A DNA stretch of 64,000 bases, from NCBI RefSeq assembly GCF_900446695.1, contig NZ_UAVP01000008.1:434001-498000 (forward strand), in the 5' to 3' direction. Position numbers and translations under genes: made by a program. How positions within the stretch are numbered: the stretch's first letter is position 1; each line of letters starts with the position of its first letter. This document shows positions 50,555 through 59,303 of this stretch, piece by piece. The notes below the pieces were generated by a model that was not told the origin of the DNA, made no database searches, and saw only the letters and a list, made by a program, of their open reading frames with translations. This DNA comes from Capnocytophaga sputigena (GTDB lineage: Bacteria > Bacteroidota > Bacteroidia > Flavobacteriales > Flavobacteriaceae).

Positions 50555-52348
50555 ATGACTGCCCACCCACAACATCTTCTCAAACGTCTTTTAATTTGGC
50601 GTGTAAAACATATTTCCGATAGGCATTTTATCCTCATTCTCAGCGGGGTAATAGGTATTGCTACAGGCTTAGCGGCTTTGGCAATGCGCTCGTTCACACA
50701 CCTTATTCAGTGGCTGTTAGACGGCAAACTCGCACAAACAATTACCTACGGATTTTACTTTATCCTCCCGATGTTGGGTTTTGCCATTGTCTATTTAGTA
50801 AAAAAATACGTAATACGCCACGATGTAAATCACGGAATTCCCTCAATTCTCTATGCAGTAGCCCATCAAAAAGGGATAATGAAGCGTTTTCAGGCGTATG
50901 GGAGTATTCTTGTAGCGCCTATTACTATCGGTTTTGGAGGTTCGGTAGGGCTCGAAGGACCTATGGTAGTAACAGGAGCAGGCATTAGTTCTAATATCTG
51001 TAGATTTTTTCACATCAACCAGTCAAACCGAATGTTGCTTTTAGCGTGTGCCTGTGCAGCGGCTTTGGCAGCTATCTTCAAAGTGCCTATTGCAGCCATA
51101 TTGTTTGCTATCGAGGTTTTTGGCTTGGATTTAACGCTTTCATCGCTCATTCCGCTATTTATCGCTTCTCTCTGCGGGGTATTCACCTCTTATTTTTTCT
51201 TTGGTAGTGAAGTACTAATCCCAATGACGATCACACGTGCTTTTTCATTGCAAGGCATTCCGTTTTACATTCTTTTAGGGGTCGTAGGCGGACTAATGTC
51301 GGCTTATTTTACCTATATTTATGAGAAAATCAATGCTTTTTTCAAAAAGCTATCTTCTCCTTGGCTGCGAATTGTGGTAGGTGGAGCTCTTTTGGGGTTG
51401 CTTATCTACATAATGCCACCGCTTTACGGCGAAGGACACGAGATTATCAATCATTTGAAAGAAGGTCACCCCGAATTATCACTGAGTAGCAATATTTTCG
51501 GTTGGGATTTATCCAATGCGTGGGTGATTATCCTACTTTTGGCGGGACTTACCTTTGCCAAAGTCGTTGCTACCTCACTCACCTTTGGGGCAGGAGGCGT
51601 TGGGGGAATCTTTTCGCCTATGTTGTTTATGGGTGGAGTGATGGGCAACTGCTTGGCACGGATTATCAATGAGTTTCCTATCTTGGGCTACAAAGCTGCT
51701 TTGCCTAACTTCACTTTGGTGGGAATGACTGCCCTGATGACGGGTGTATTGCACGCACCCCTTACAGCCGTTTTCCTCATTGCCGAAGTAACTGGAGGTT
51801 ATTCGCTGTTAGTACCCGCGATGCTCACCGCTGCGGTATCCTTTTCAGTAGCCAAATATTTCAATAAATATTCTATTTACACAATGGAATTAGGCAGAAA
51901 AGGAGAACTCATCTCCCAAAATAAAGACCAATCTATACTCACTCTAATGGACTTCGACCAAGTAATAGAACACAATTTTACCCCCGTATATACCGATATG
52001 AAACTCCGCGAGGTGGTGTACAACGCTGTACGCGAATCAAACCGCAACATCTACCCCGTACTCGACCGCGAAACGGGTACGCTACAAGGCGTAATCTTGC
52101 TTGACGACATACGACACTTAATTTTCGAAACCGATTATTACGATAAGATTCCTGCCGTAGAACTAATGCAAAAACCACCTGCCATCATAGAAATGGGCAA
52201 GGACAAAATGAGCACTGTAATGGATAAGTTTCAGCACACTGGCGCGTGGAATCTACCCGTAGTAAAGAACGGCAAGTACGAAGGCTTTATTTCCAAATCA
52301 AAATTACTGAGCATCTATAGGCGAAAATTAATCTACTTCACCCAATAA
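50555..52348 (+). CDS. CLC-type chloride channel/transporter with CBS domains
   Basis: 597 residues. About 10-12 membrane helices carry the CLC ion-pathway motifs GSVGLEGP and GAGGVGGIFSPML. A C-terminal pair of CBS domains (about 455-590: PVYTDMKLREVVYNAVRESNRNIYPV and ELMQKPPAIIEMGKD...GAWNLPV) would sense adenine nucleotides. It moves Cl-, possibly in exchange for H+; I did not settle the gating-glutamate positions. Single gene with its own promoter. Confidence 0.93.
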   Translation: MTAHPQHLLKRLLIWRVKHISDRHFILILSGVIGIATGLAALAMRSFTHLIQWLLDGKLAQTITYGFYFILPMLGFAIVYLVKKYVIRHDVNHGIPSILYAVAHQKGIMKRFQAYGSILVAPITIGFGGSVGLEGPMVVTGAGISSNICRFFHINQSNRMLLLACACAAALAAIFKVPIAAILFAIEVFGLDLTLSSLIPLFIASLCGVFTSYFFFGSEVLIPMTITRAFSLQGIPFYILLGVVGGLMSAYFTYIYEKINAFFKKLSSPWLRIVVGGALLGLLIYIMPPLYGEGHEIINHLKEGHPELSLSSNIFGWDLSNAWVIILLLAGLTFAKVVATSLTFGAGGVGGIFSPMLFMGGVMGNCLARIINEFPILGYKAALPNFTLVGMTALMTGVLHAPLTAVFLIAEVTGGYSLLVPAMLTAAVSFSVAKYFNKYSIYTMELGRKGELISQNKDQSILTLMDFDQVIEHNFTPVYTDMKLREVVYNAVRESNRNIYPVLDRETGTLQGVILLDDIRHLIFETDYYDKIPAVELMQKPPAIIEMGKDKMSTVMDKFQHTGAWNLPVVKNGKYEGFISKSKLLSIYRRKLIYFTQ

Positions 52349-52352
52349 AATA

Positions 52353-52382
52353 TTGCTTTTCCAAAATAATTGTATAACTTTG
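52353..52382 (+). promoter_or_regulatory. Promoter of dnaG
   Basis: TTG (52353-52355), 19 bases, TAACTTTG (52375-52382). The leader contains the polypyrimidine word at 52417-52441. Confidence 0.65.
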
Positions 52383-52416
52383 CTATTTAAAGAATTAAAA
52401 GTAAAATAACACTACT

Positions 52417-52441
52417 CCTCTTACCTCTTATCTCTTACCTA
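52417..52441. repeat. Polypyrimidine word in the dnaG leader
   Basis: CTCTTACCTCTTATCTCTTA then CCT, ending seven bases before the GTG start of dnaG. Confidence 0.6.
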
Positions 52442-52448
52442 AAACACA

Positions 52449-54419
52449 GTGATTTCAAAAAACACCATTGATAAAGTATACGACCAAATGCGGGTGGAGG
52501 AAGTCATTGGCGACTTCGTCCAACTCAAGCGTGCAGGGTCTAATTACAAAGGATTGAGTCCGTTCTCCAACGAGCGGACGCCCAGCTTTATGGTCTCGCC
52601 CGTAAAGCAAATATGGAAAGACTTCAGTAGTGGCAAAGGCGGGAATGCTATTGCCTTCCTAATGGAACACGAGCACTTCACTTACCCCGAAGCCATTCGC
52701 TATTTGGCTAAAAAATACCATATAGACATTGAGGAAACCGAGCAATCTAACGAAGAAAAAGCACAGGCCGATGAACGCGAGAGCCTCTATATTGTATCAG
52801 AATATGCCCAACAATATTTTCAGGACACCCTCTTCAATACCGAAGCCGGCAAAGCTATCGGTATGACCTATTTCAAAGAACGCGGTTTTACTGAGGAAAC
52901 CATCCAAAAATTCCGCTTAGGCTTCTCACCCGACGAGTGGACAGCCTTCACCGATACCGCCCTTGCCAAAGGCTATCAGTTGGAGTTCTTAGAAAAAACA
53001 GGACTCACCATCGTCAATGGCGACCGTAAATTCGACCGCTTCAAAGGGCGCGTGATGTTCCCCATTCACTCTATGAGTGGACGGGTATTGGGCTTCGGAG
53101 GGCGTATCCTCACCAACGACAAGAAACAAGCCAAATACCTCAACTCTCCCGAAAGCGAGATTTACCACAAGAGCAAAGTGCTGTACGGCATCTTCTTTGC
53201 CAAACAAGCTATCGCCAAAGCCGATAATTGCTATCTGGTGGAAGGCTATACCGATGTGATTCAAATGCACCAAAAAGGCATCGAAAATGTAGTAGCATCG
53301 AGCGGAACAGCACTTACGCAAGACCAAATACGGCTCATTCACCGCCTTACCCCCAACATCACAGTGCTGTACGACGGCGATGCCGCAGGCTTACGCGCTT
53401 CTATTCGTGGGGTAGACCTCATCTTGGAACAGGGTATGAATGTGAAGGTCTGCACCTTCCCCGATGGCGATGACCCCGATAGTTTTGCCCGCAAAACTGC
53501 CTACGAAGACCTCGTGCTATACCTCGAAAACAACGCCACCGATTTCATTCGCTTCAAAGCCTCTCTCCTAATGCAAGAGGCGCAGAACGACCCTATCAAA
53601 AAAGCCGAAACCATACGCGATATGGTAGAGAGCATCTCTAAAATCCCCGACCTTATCAAGCGGGAAGTATATGTGCGTGAGTGCGCTAGCATTATGGACA
53701 TCTCGGAACAGGTGCTCTTCTCTACTTTGGCACAAATCCTCAAAAAGGACTTTTATGAAGGACAAAAAGTAGAGCGCAAGCAAAAAGCAGCGATGCAGGT
53801 AGTGCAAACGCCAGAAGAAGCCCAAAAACGCACCGTAAACCGCTTAGAAGTCTTGGAGTACGACCTCATCAAAAACCTTTTGCTCTACGGCAATAGAGAA
53901 TGTATATTCACCGATACCATACTCGTAGAAGAGGAAGACGGCACCCTCAAAGAACAACAGATACAGCAAACACTAAAAGTCTATGAAAAGATATTCCTTG
54001 AACTCCAAGAAGACGAAATAGAGCTCGCCAACCCCGATTTCAAACAAATCTACGAACTGCTGATGGGCAAACTCAGCGAAAACCCTGCTTATGATGTCAA
54101 TCGCATCGCCAACGAGTTGCCTATAGAACTAAGTGAAAAAGTATCGGGAATGTTGTTAGACGACGAAAACAATCAGCTACACGATTGGAGCAAACGCGAC
54201 ATCGTCCCCAAAGCAAAAGACGCTCACCTTGAAACTATTGTAGGCGATATCATTCTCAATATTAGGAATTTGTTAGTACACCATCTCATCCAAAGTCTTA
54301 CACAGCAAATGGCGCAAGCTAACGAAGAAGAAAAGAAAGAACTTTTAGAGAACGTAATGAACTACATCCAGTTGCAAAAACTCTTAGCCAAACGCCTCAA
54401 TATCGTAGTGAATTATTAA
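52449..54419 (+). CDS. dnaG: DNA primase without zinc-binding cysteines
   Basis: 656 residues, GTG start giving MISKNTIDKVYDQMRVEEVIGDFVQL. It makes RNA primers at the replication fork. The N-terminal domain has the primase layout, but the zinc ligands are gone: GLSPFSNERTPSFMVS replaces CPFHxExTPSF, and WKDFSSGKGGN replaces YxCFGCGxGG. The TOPRIM domain is intact (LVEGYTDVIQMHQKG, LYDGDAAGLRAS with DPDSF). The C-terminal DnaB-binding region is helical. Promoter at 52353-52382. Confidence 0.96.
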   Translation: MISKNTIDKVYDQMRVEEVIGDFVQLKRAGSNYKGLSPFSNERTPSFMVSPVKQIWKDFSSGKGGNAIAFLMEHEHFTYPEAIRYLAKKYHIDIEETEQSNEEKAQADERESLYIVSEYAQQYFQDTLFNTEAGKAIGMTYFKERGFTEETIQKFRLGFSPDEWTAFTDTALAKGYQLEFLEKTGLTIVNGDRKFDRFKGRVMFPIHSMSGRVLGFGGRILTNDKKQAKYLNSPESEIYHKSKVLYGIFFAKQAIAKADNCYLVEGYTDVIQMHQKGIENVVASSGTALTQDQIRLIHRLTPNITVLYDGDAAGLRASIRGVDLILEQGMNVKVCTFPDGDDPDSFARKTAYEDLVLYLENNATDFIRFKASLLMQEAQNDPIKKAETIRDMVESISKIPDLIKREVYVRECASIMDISEQVLFSTLAQILKKDFYEGQKVERKQKAAMQVVQTPEEAQKRTVNRLEVLEYDLIKNLLLYGNRECIFTDTILVEEEDGTLKEQQIQQTLKVYEKIFLELQEDEIELANPDFKQIYELLMGKLSENPAYDVNRIANELPIELSEKVSGMLLDDENNQLHDWSKRDIVPKAKDAHLETIVGDIILNIRNLLVHHLIQSLTQQMAQANEEEKKELLENVMNYIQLQKLLAKRLNIVVNY

Positions 54420-54443
54420 TCATTTTTAATGAGTTTGAGACTC

Positions 54444-54473
54444 TCTTACCTCCTATCTCTTACCTCTTACCTA
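54444..54473. repeat. Polypyrimidine word after dnaG
   Basis: TCTTACCTCCTATCTCTTAC then CTCTTACCTA. Same family; it lies between dnaG and the DUF4837 gene. Confidence 0.55.
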
Positions 54474-54561
54474 AATATCGGTAGCTTTTTTCTTAGAAAA
54501 ATATCACTTTGGAACGATTTTAGCTACACATTTTTGCGAAAAGCAGAAAATTATCTTTTTT

Positions 54562-55551
54562 ATGAAACGCCTATTATTCTTTAGCGTATTGAGCGCTCTC
54601 CTTTTTGCAGCTTGCAACGATACTAACAATGACAAAAATAACACCTATTTGCCCCCTTCAGTGGGTCCTATCAACAGTGTAGCTGTGGTGATTGACAACG
54701 ACTTATGGGAAGGCACCATAGGTGATACCATTCGCCGTTACTTCGCTGCCCCTGTAGACGGGCTACCTACTGAAGAACCTACCTTTACTCTCCATCAAAT
54801 CCCCCCCCAAGTATTTGAAGGCAATACCCGCAATAGCCGCAATATCCTCATCGTTCAACGCGGCGATGAGAAAAAAGCGTTTGTAAAAGAAAATCTTTTT
54901 GCTAAACCTCAAGTAGTGTGTGTAGTACAAGGCAAACAAGTACGCGACATCGCTTGCAAGGTTGAAGAATACCACAAAGAGTTTGTCAATGAGTTTAAAA
55001 ACAGTGAACTTACCGAAACACGCAAACGCTTTGATAATTCCCTTAGTAAAGACAAACAAGTAGAAAATACCTTAGGCGTTAAATTCACTATGCCTAACGT
55101 GTTTAATATCCAAAAGTACGGCAACAACTTCTTTTGGATGGAACGCCCTATCAAAGGCGGTAAAGCAAGCATCATCCTCTACGAAATGCCCCTTGGCAGC
55201 ATCCCTACCGATGAGGAAGGACGCGCCAAAGCCATTGTGAGAATGCGTGATTCTATAGGCGAAAAATATATCCCAGGACCCGAAAAAGGTATGTATATGG
55301 TTACCGAAACCTACCTTGCCCCCAGCATCAGTGAGGTGATGATCAAAGGACATAAAGCTATTGAAAGCAAAGGCTTATGGGAAGTAAAAGGCTTCGCTCT
55401 TGGAGGTCCTTATATCAACTACATCATTGAGGATAAAGCCCATAACCGACTCTTAGTAGTGGAAGGTTTCCTATATGCTCCAGGAGTCGCCAAACGCGAT
55501 ATGCTCTTTGAACTCGAAGCAATTATCAAATCATTGGAGTTTAGCAGTTAG
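54562..55551 (+). CDS. DUF4837 family lipoprotein
   Basis: 329 residues. The lipid cysteine is at 18 (LLFAAC), followed by a low-complexity NDTNNDKNN linker. The body (INSVAVVIDNDLWEGTIGDTIRRYFAAPVDGLPTEEPTF and FWMERPIKGGKASIILYEMPL) matches DUF4837, a Bacteroidota family without known function. Probably on the periplasmic face of a membrane. The next small gene starts 7 bases later. Confidence 0.88.
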   Translation: MKRLLFFSVLSALLFAACNDTNNDKNNTYLPPSVGPINSVAVVIDNDLWEGTIGDTIRRYFAAPVDGLPTEEPTFTLHQIPPQVFEGNTRNSRNILIVQRGDEKKAFVKENLFAKPQVVCVVQGKQVRDIACKVEEYHKEFVNEFKNSELTETRKRFDNSLSKDKQVENTLGVKFTMPNVFNIQKYGNNFFWMERPIKGGKASIILYEMPLGSIPTDEEGRAKAIVRMRDSIGEKYIPGPEKGMYMVTETYLAPSISEVMIKGHKAIESKGLWEVKGFALGGPYINYIIEDKAHNRLLVVEGFLYAPGVAKRDMLFELEAIIKSLEFSS

Positions 55552-55558
55552 CTGTTAA

Positions 55559-55774
55559 ATGATAAATCGTTATCTACTCATAGCAACCTACTTCTTATTC
55601 CTTACCTCTTATCTAAATGCTCAATCTATAGGGGTAGGAGTACTCACGGTGAACACTACCTATCCGCTTGCTTTATATACACAGGAAAACAACACACTTC
55701 CTGCTATGGTGATACGCTTTAAACCCCACTTACACCCTACAGGGCATTTTTTGATGAGTTACAACTATGTATAA
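55559..55774 (+). CDS. Short secreted protein with repeat-derived signal peptide
   Basis: 71 residues. The signal peptide MINRYLLIATYFLFLTSYLNA is followed by QSIGVG, and its core LTSYL is encoded by a copy of the polypyrimidine word (55591-55617). The mature part (about 50 residues) is beta-like and ends abruptly at SYNYV, so it may be the 5' fragment of a larger outer-membrane protein or a young gene. It is 7 bases downstream of the DUF4837 gene and before a hairpin terminator. Confidence 0.55.
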   Translation: MINRYLLIATYFLFLTSYLNAQSIGVGVLTVNTTYPLALYTQENNTLPAMVIRFKPHLHPTGHFLMSYNYV

Positions 55775-55782
55775 TGGCAAAA

Positions 55783-55808
55783 AAACCTAAACAAAGCAAT
55801 TTAGGTTT
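55783..55808. terminator. Bidirectional hairpin terminator
   Basis: AAACCTAAA (55783-55791) pairs with TTTAGGTTT (55800-55808) around an 8-base loop. It lies between convergent genes. Confidence 0.6.
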
Positions 55809-56010
55809 AATTATTGTCTTTCTTCTTTTTGAGATGTAAATATAATCTATGTGCAAAAATTATAAAACATCCAGCAAAAACAATTATAAATGTTTTTAGC
55901 AATGTTTCATAACTGAAGTATGAACTTTTAGAAGTATTGAAAAAATTGGCATAAAAGAACAATACTATCCAAACAAGCAGAATAATAAAGATAAGTTTTT
56001 TTGTTGTCAT
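55807..56010 (-). CDS. Small membrane protein
   Basis: 67 residues with two membrane segments (about 5-23 and 37-55) and a basic tail KKKKDNN. No family recognised. A TATCTTTG box lies at 56067-56074 on this strand. It overlaps the end of the next upstream reading frame by four bases (ATGA-type). Confidence 0.55.
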   Translation of the reverse strand: MTTKKLIFIILLVWIVLFFYANFFNTSKSSYFSYETLLKTFIIVFAGCFIIFAHRLYLHLKKKKDNN

Positions 56011-56249
56011 AATGTATTAGTGGTTTTGTATTTGAAAAAAGAATACCAAAGTTCAGAAACTTTAGACAAAGATACGATAAATAAATGAATTATGCTTTTT
56101 TTAATGTAGAAAAAAAGAGATTTTAAAAGTAATTTTGATTTAGCTCCAATACTTTTATTGACAATTAGGAGATTGAAAATAAGATAGTAATAAATAAAAC
56201 TTCCAATTGAGACTATTTTGAGAAAAGGAAAAATCTCTTCGCAAGACAT
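56007..56249 (-). CDS. Possible small hydrophobic protein
   Basis: 80 residues, hydrophobic near the N terminus (FLKIVSIGSFIYYYLIFNLLIV) and basic afterwards. It overlaps the following small gene by four bases, which suggests a two-gene unit, but the sequence is very AT-rich and an internal promoter box at 56067-56074 lies within it. No family recognised. It could be non-coding. Confidence 0.35.
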   Translation of the reverse strand: MSCEEIFPFLKIVSIGSFIYYYLIFNLLIVNKSIGAKSKLLLKSLFFYIKKSIIHLFIVSLSKVSELWYSFFKYKTTNTL

Positions 56250-56301
56250 CTATTATTACTTTCAGAATCTGCAGGTTGATTGTCAATTCAAAAAAGTTTT
56301 A

Positions 56302-56309
56302 TACCTTTG
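56302..56309 (+). promoter_or_regulatory. -7 box of tatA
   Basis: TACCTTTG, with a TTG at 56276-56278 (23-base spacing). The leader contains the polypyrimidine word at 56341-56370. Confidence 0.6.
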
Positions 56310-56340
56310 CACCACAAACAAGTAATAGCTAATAGGTAGC

Positions 56341-56370
56341 CCTTTACCTCTTATCTCTTACCTCTTAACT
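56341..56370. repeat. Polypyrimidine word in the tatA leader
   Basis: CCTTTACCTCTTATCTCTTA then CCTCTTAACT, eleven bases before the tatA start codon. Confidence 0.6.
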
Positions 56371-56380
56371 AATAGAAACT

Positions 56381-56587
56381 ATGCTAAGTATATTTTTAGG
56401 AATGATAGGAACCGGTCAAATCCTTATCATTGTAGCTATTGTATTATTGCTCTTTGGAGGCAAAAAAATCCCTGAACTAATGCGCGGTTTGGGCAGTGGC
56501 ATCCGCGAGTTCAAAGATGCCGCTAAAGACCCCAACGAAAAGAAACCCGAAAACACTGAGAAATCAGAAATTGAGACATCAAAATAA
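56381..56587 (+). CDS. tatA: Twin-arginine translocase subunit TatA/E
   Basis: 68 residues. One N-terminal membrane helix ([39 protein letters not shown]) holds the FGxKKxPEL hinge and amphipathic helix of TatA, followed by a charged tail. It forms the pore part of the Tat export system for folded proteins. tatC is not in the window. Confidence 0.95.
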   Translation: MLSIFLGMIGTGQILIIVAIVLLLFGGKKIPELMRGLGSGIREFKDAAKDPNEKKPENTEKSEIETSK

Positions 56588-56647
56588 TTTTATATAACTC
56601 AAATTCAATAGGTACCTCAGTAATTTTTACTTAAAAAATCGCAAGAA

Positions 56648-57082
56648 ATGAAAAATAGTAGTATCTCCCTATGTTACAAAATAGGGTATTACATCAGTCT
56701 TTTTGGAGTGGCAACTATTCTACTTTGGATAGGCGCATTCAAGTTTACACATGCTGAGGCAGAGGGAATTAAATCCTTGGTAGAACAAAGTTTCCTGCTA
56801 TCATGGCTTTATAAAATTCTAAGTTTGCAAGGAGTTTCCAATCTCATCGGCGTAATAGAGATAGCTATAGCAGTAGCACTGATAATAGGGATATTCTCTC
56901 CCATAGTACGTAAATTAGCCTTTGTAGGTTGTACAATTACTTTTCTTATTACTTTGAGTTTTCTTTTTACTTCTGCTAAAACCTTTTACTATATAGAAGG
57001 AGTTCCCGTTACTGATTTCTTTATTTTAAAAGATATTCCTATGTTAGGCTTTGGAATGATGAGTATGAACAAGCCTAAGTAG
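56648..57082 (+). CDS. DUF417 (YkgB/RclC-like) membrane protein
   Basis: 144 residues with four membrane segments. LFGVATILLWIGAFKFTHAEAEGIKSLVEQS and SNLIGVIEIAIAVALIIG match DUF417, which in E. coli includes RclC, linked to reactive chlorine stress. E. coli members are about 190-200 residues. This one lacks the central insertion and ends early (GFGMMSMNKPK), just before an insertion-sequence relic, so a truncated 3' end is possible. Confidence 0.82.
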   Translation: MKNSSISLCYKIGYYISLFGVATILLWIGAFKFTHAEAEGIKSLVEQSFLLSWLYKILSLQGVSNLIGVIEIAIAVALIIGIFSPIVRKLAFVGCTITFLITLSFLFTSAKTFYYIEGVPVTDFFILKDIPMLGFGMMSMNKPK

Positions 57083-57092
57083 CTTCTTTAAA

Positions 57093-57343
57093 ATGGAAAG
57101 AAGGATATTGCTGTAGCAAATGTAGTCATAAAAAAATATCAAGTCAGAAAAGATTTTCATGGATTTGATACAGAAAGTACTACTGCAGGAACACTATTTT
57201 ATGCAAAAAGTCTGCGAAGCTATGAAATCCAATGAATTGCACAAATTGAATGATAGCGTTTAGGTTGATGAATTTAGCATAGACCAATATTTAGCGGAAT
57301 ACAGTTTTAGAATTAATTGCTCACAAAATAAAGTTTACAATTT
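57093..57343 (+). pseudogene. Relic of an IS1595 (ISXO2-like) transposase
   Basis: Broken pieces in several frames follow the order of an ISXO2-like transposase: a zinc-ribbon segment WKEGYCCSKCSHKK, the TTAGTLFYAKSL segment (family: TAGTIFxxTKL), a VDEFSI piece of the catalytic region, then the C-terminal QYLAEYSFRINC (family: YLxEFxxRFN). Frameshifts, stops and a large internal deletion are evident. No terminal repeats seen. Assigned from memory of the family consensus. Confidence 0.5.
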
Positions 57344-57349
57344 AACACT

Positions 57350-57667
57350 ATGATTTTAACAACAACCCCCACACTCGAAGGACAACCTATCAAACAGTAT
57401 TTAGGTATCGTTACCGGTGAAACCATCATTGGAGCAAATGCTATTAAAGATTTTATGGCTGGACTTACCGACTTCTTTGGCGGACGCTCCTCTACCTACG
57501 AAAAAGTCCTTATCGAAGCCAAAGATTCTGCCCTTGCTGAACTCCAACAACGCGCTGCCCAAAAAGGTGCTAATGCGATCGTTGGCATCGACCTCGATTA
57601 TGAAACCGTAGGCGCTAATGGCGGTATGCTAATGGTTACTGTCAGCGGCACAGCTGTAGTTATCTAA
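57350..57667 (+). CDS. YbjQ family (UPF0145) protein
   Basis: 105 residues. [34 protein letters not shown] and [15 protein letters not shown] are the conserved YbjQ blocks. Members form small beta-alpha pentamers, sometimes called heavy-metal-binding domains, without a proven role. Full length. Downstream lies the ACCTGACCCCTGAAACCT word that abuts mutY. Confidence 0.92.
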   Translation: MILTTTPTLEGQPIKQYLGIVTGETIIGANAIKDFMAGLTDFFGGRSSTYEKVLIEAKDSALAELQQRAAQKGANAIVGIDLDYETVGANGGMLMVTVSGTAVVI

Positions 57668-57729
57668 TTAGCAAATTCACCAATGAGTAACGACACTCTC
57701 TAACACCTAAAACCTGACCCCTGAAACCT

Positions 57730-58740
57730 ATTTCCGACAAATTAGTGAATTGGTATGCCACCGCCCAGCGCGAATTGCCTTGGCGTGGCACTACCGACCC
57801 TTATAAGGTGTGGCTCTCCGAAATTATTCTCCAGCAAACGCGTGTCGTACAAGGGCTACCCTACTACCAGCGCTTTATTAGCAACTATCCCACCATCACC
57901 GATTTGGCAAAAGCCCCCGAAGAAGAAGTCCTCAAACTATGGCAGGGCTTAGGCTACTACTCCCGCGCCAAAAATCTGCACCACACCGCCCAATATATCG
58001 CTACCGAACTGGGCGGCATCTTCCCCAAAAACTATAAAGAACTCGTAAAACTCAAAGGCATAGGCGACTATACAGCCAGTGCCATCGCCTCTTTTTGCTA
58101 TAACGAACCCTGCCCTGTAGTCGATGGTAATGTATACCGCGTGCTCTCACGTGTGTTTGGCATCGCAACCCCTATCAACAGCACTCAAGGAGCAAAAGAG
58201 TTTAAAGCCTTGGCACATGAGTGTTTAGATAAAGCCAATGCAGGTGTTTACAACCAAGCAATAATGGAGTTTGGTGCACTGCAATGCACTCCCCAGAGTC
58301 CCGATTGCGCTAATTGCGTATTGCGCGACCATTGTTGGGCATTCCACCATAATAAGGTAAACGAATTACCCGTAAAACTCAAGAAAATCACTATCAAAAA
58401 ACGTTATTTCAACTACCTCGTATGGTTAAACCCCTACGGACAAACCCTCTTACAAAAGCGTGAAGGCAAAGATATATGGCACGGACTCTATGAGTTCCCG
58501 TTACTCGAAACACACGCTCCCGCCACTGCCGACACCATAGCTACCGCTCACCCCACAGCTACCGTGAGTTTATACAACGAAACACCTGTAATCCACAAAC
58601 TCACACACCAGCATATCTACACTTCTTTTTGGATTATCACCACCCCCGAACCCCTTGACAACAGCATACCCACCACCGATATACACCGCTACCCCGTATC
58701 GGCACTCACCGCAAATTTCATCACCAAGTTTTGGAAATAG
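57730..58740 (+). CDS. mutY: A/G-specific adenine glycosylase
   Basis: Removes adenine opposite 8-oxoguanine. About 336 residues. PWRGTTDPYKVWLSEIILQQTRV, the helix-hairpin-helix LKGIGDYTASAIASF with catalytic Asp in PVVDGNVYRVLSR, the Fe-S cluster motif C-x6-C-x2-C-x5-C (CTPQSPDCANCVLRDHC) and a C-terminal NUDIX-like domain are present. A GTG at 57745 would start at VNWY. Homologues have about eight residues before this point, and the only in-frame candidate giving S-D-K-L-V-N-W-Y is ATT at 57730 (CTG 57721 is also possible). Its 3' end is the source of scars at 62489 and 63085. Confidence 0.93.
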   Translation: MSDKLVNWYATAQRELPWRGTTDPYKVWLSEIILQQTRVVQGLPYYQRFISNYPTITDLAKAPEEEVLKLWQGLGYYSRAKNLHHTAQYIATELGGIFPKNYKELVKLKGIGDYTASAIASFCYNEPCPVVDGNVYRVLSRVFGIATPINSTQGAKEFKALAHECLDKANAGVYNQAIMEFGALQCTPQSPDCANCVLRDHCWAFHHNKVNELPVKLKKITIKKRYFNYLVWLNPYGQTLLQKREGKDIWHGLYEFPLLETHAPATADTIATAHPTATVSLYNETPVIHKLTHQHIYTSFWIITTPEPLDNSIPTTDIHRYPVSALTANFITKFWK

Positions 58741-59303
58741 GAAAAATAGAAATTATTTTATACCTTTGTAGGCTGAATAAAGTCCTAATTTTTTATTTGA
58801 TGGTTATTTGATAGAAATGTAAAAATATTAAAACTTATACTCTATGAAATTAACACTCTTACTCGTTATTGCTTGTATTGCCAATACCTTTGCTCAACTC
58901 TCACCACAAGCCTTAGACTCCTTACAACAAGTGAAGTACATCAAAGCAAAGTATGTATTGCACGCCAGTCAAAACATTTCTTTAGCCCCAAGCAGACTCT
59001 ATACGTTAAAAGGTGAAAAATATTATGGCGAATATGTAACCAAATACGACCACCGAGGCAGCGCTCTGGAGTTTTATAGCGGAGGTTCAGAAGGTTATAT
59101 ACCTCACAAACGCTATAATACCTATGGCAAAGACCTGCCTTTTGAAGCCGATATGTACGAATTCCATATCAAAATAGACAAAAAGCACGGCATTATCATC
59201 GACAATGGGGAAACACATCGCAATTTCCACTTCATCAAAGGCGAAAAGAAAATAAAAGTCCCCACCAACTCCCAAGGTCGCTTTATCATTTATGAGTATT
59301 TAT
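58713..59303 (+). repeat. Segmental duplication, copy 1 (contains mutY 3' end and secreted-protein gene)
   Basis: A block of about 590 bases, nearly identical to 62489-63078. It starts inside the last codons of mutY (AAATTTCATCACCAA...TTTTGGAA) and includes the promoter and the whole downstream gene. Confidence 0.9.
58761..58768 (+). promoter_or_regulatory. -7 box of the secreted-protein gene, copy 1
   Basis: TACCTTTG. The equivalent in copy 2 is TATCTTTG at 62537-62544. Confidence 0.55.
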
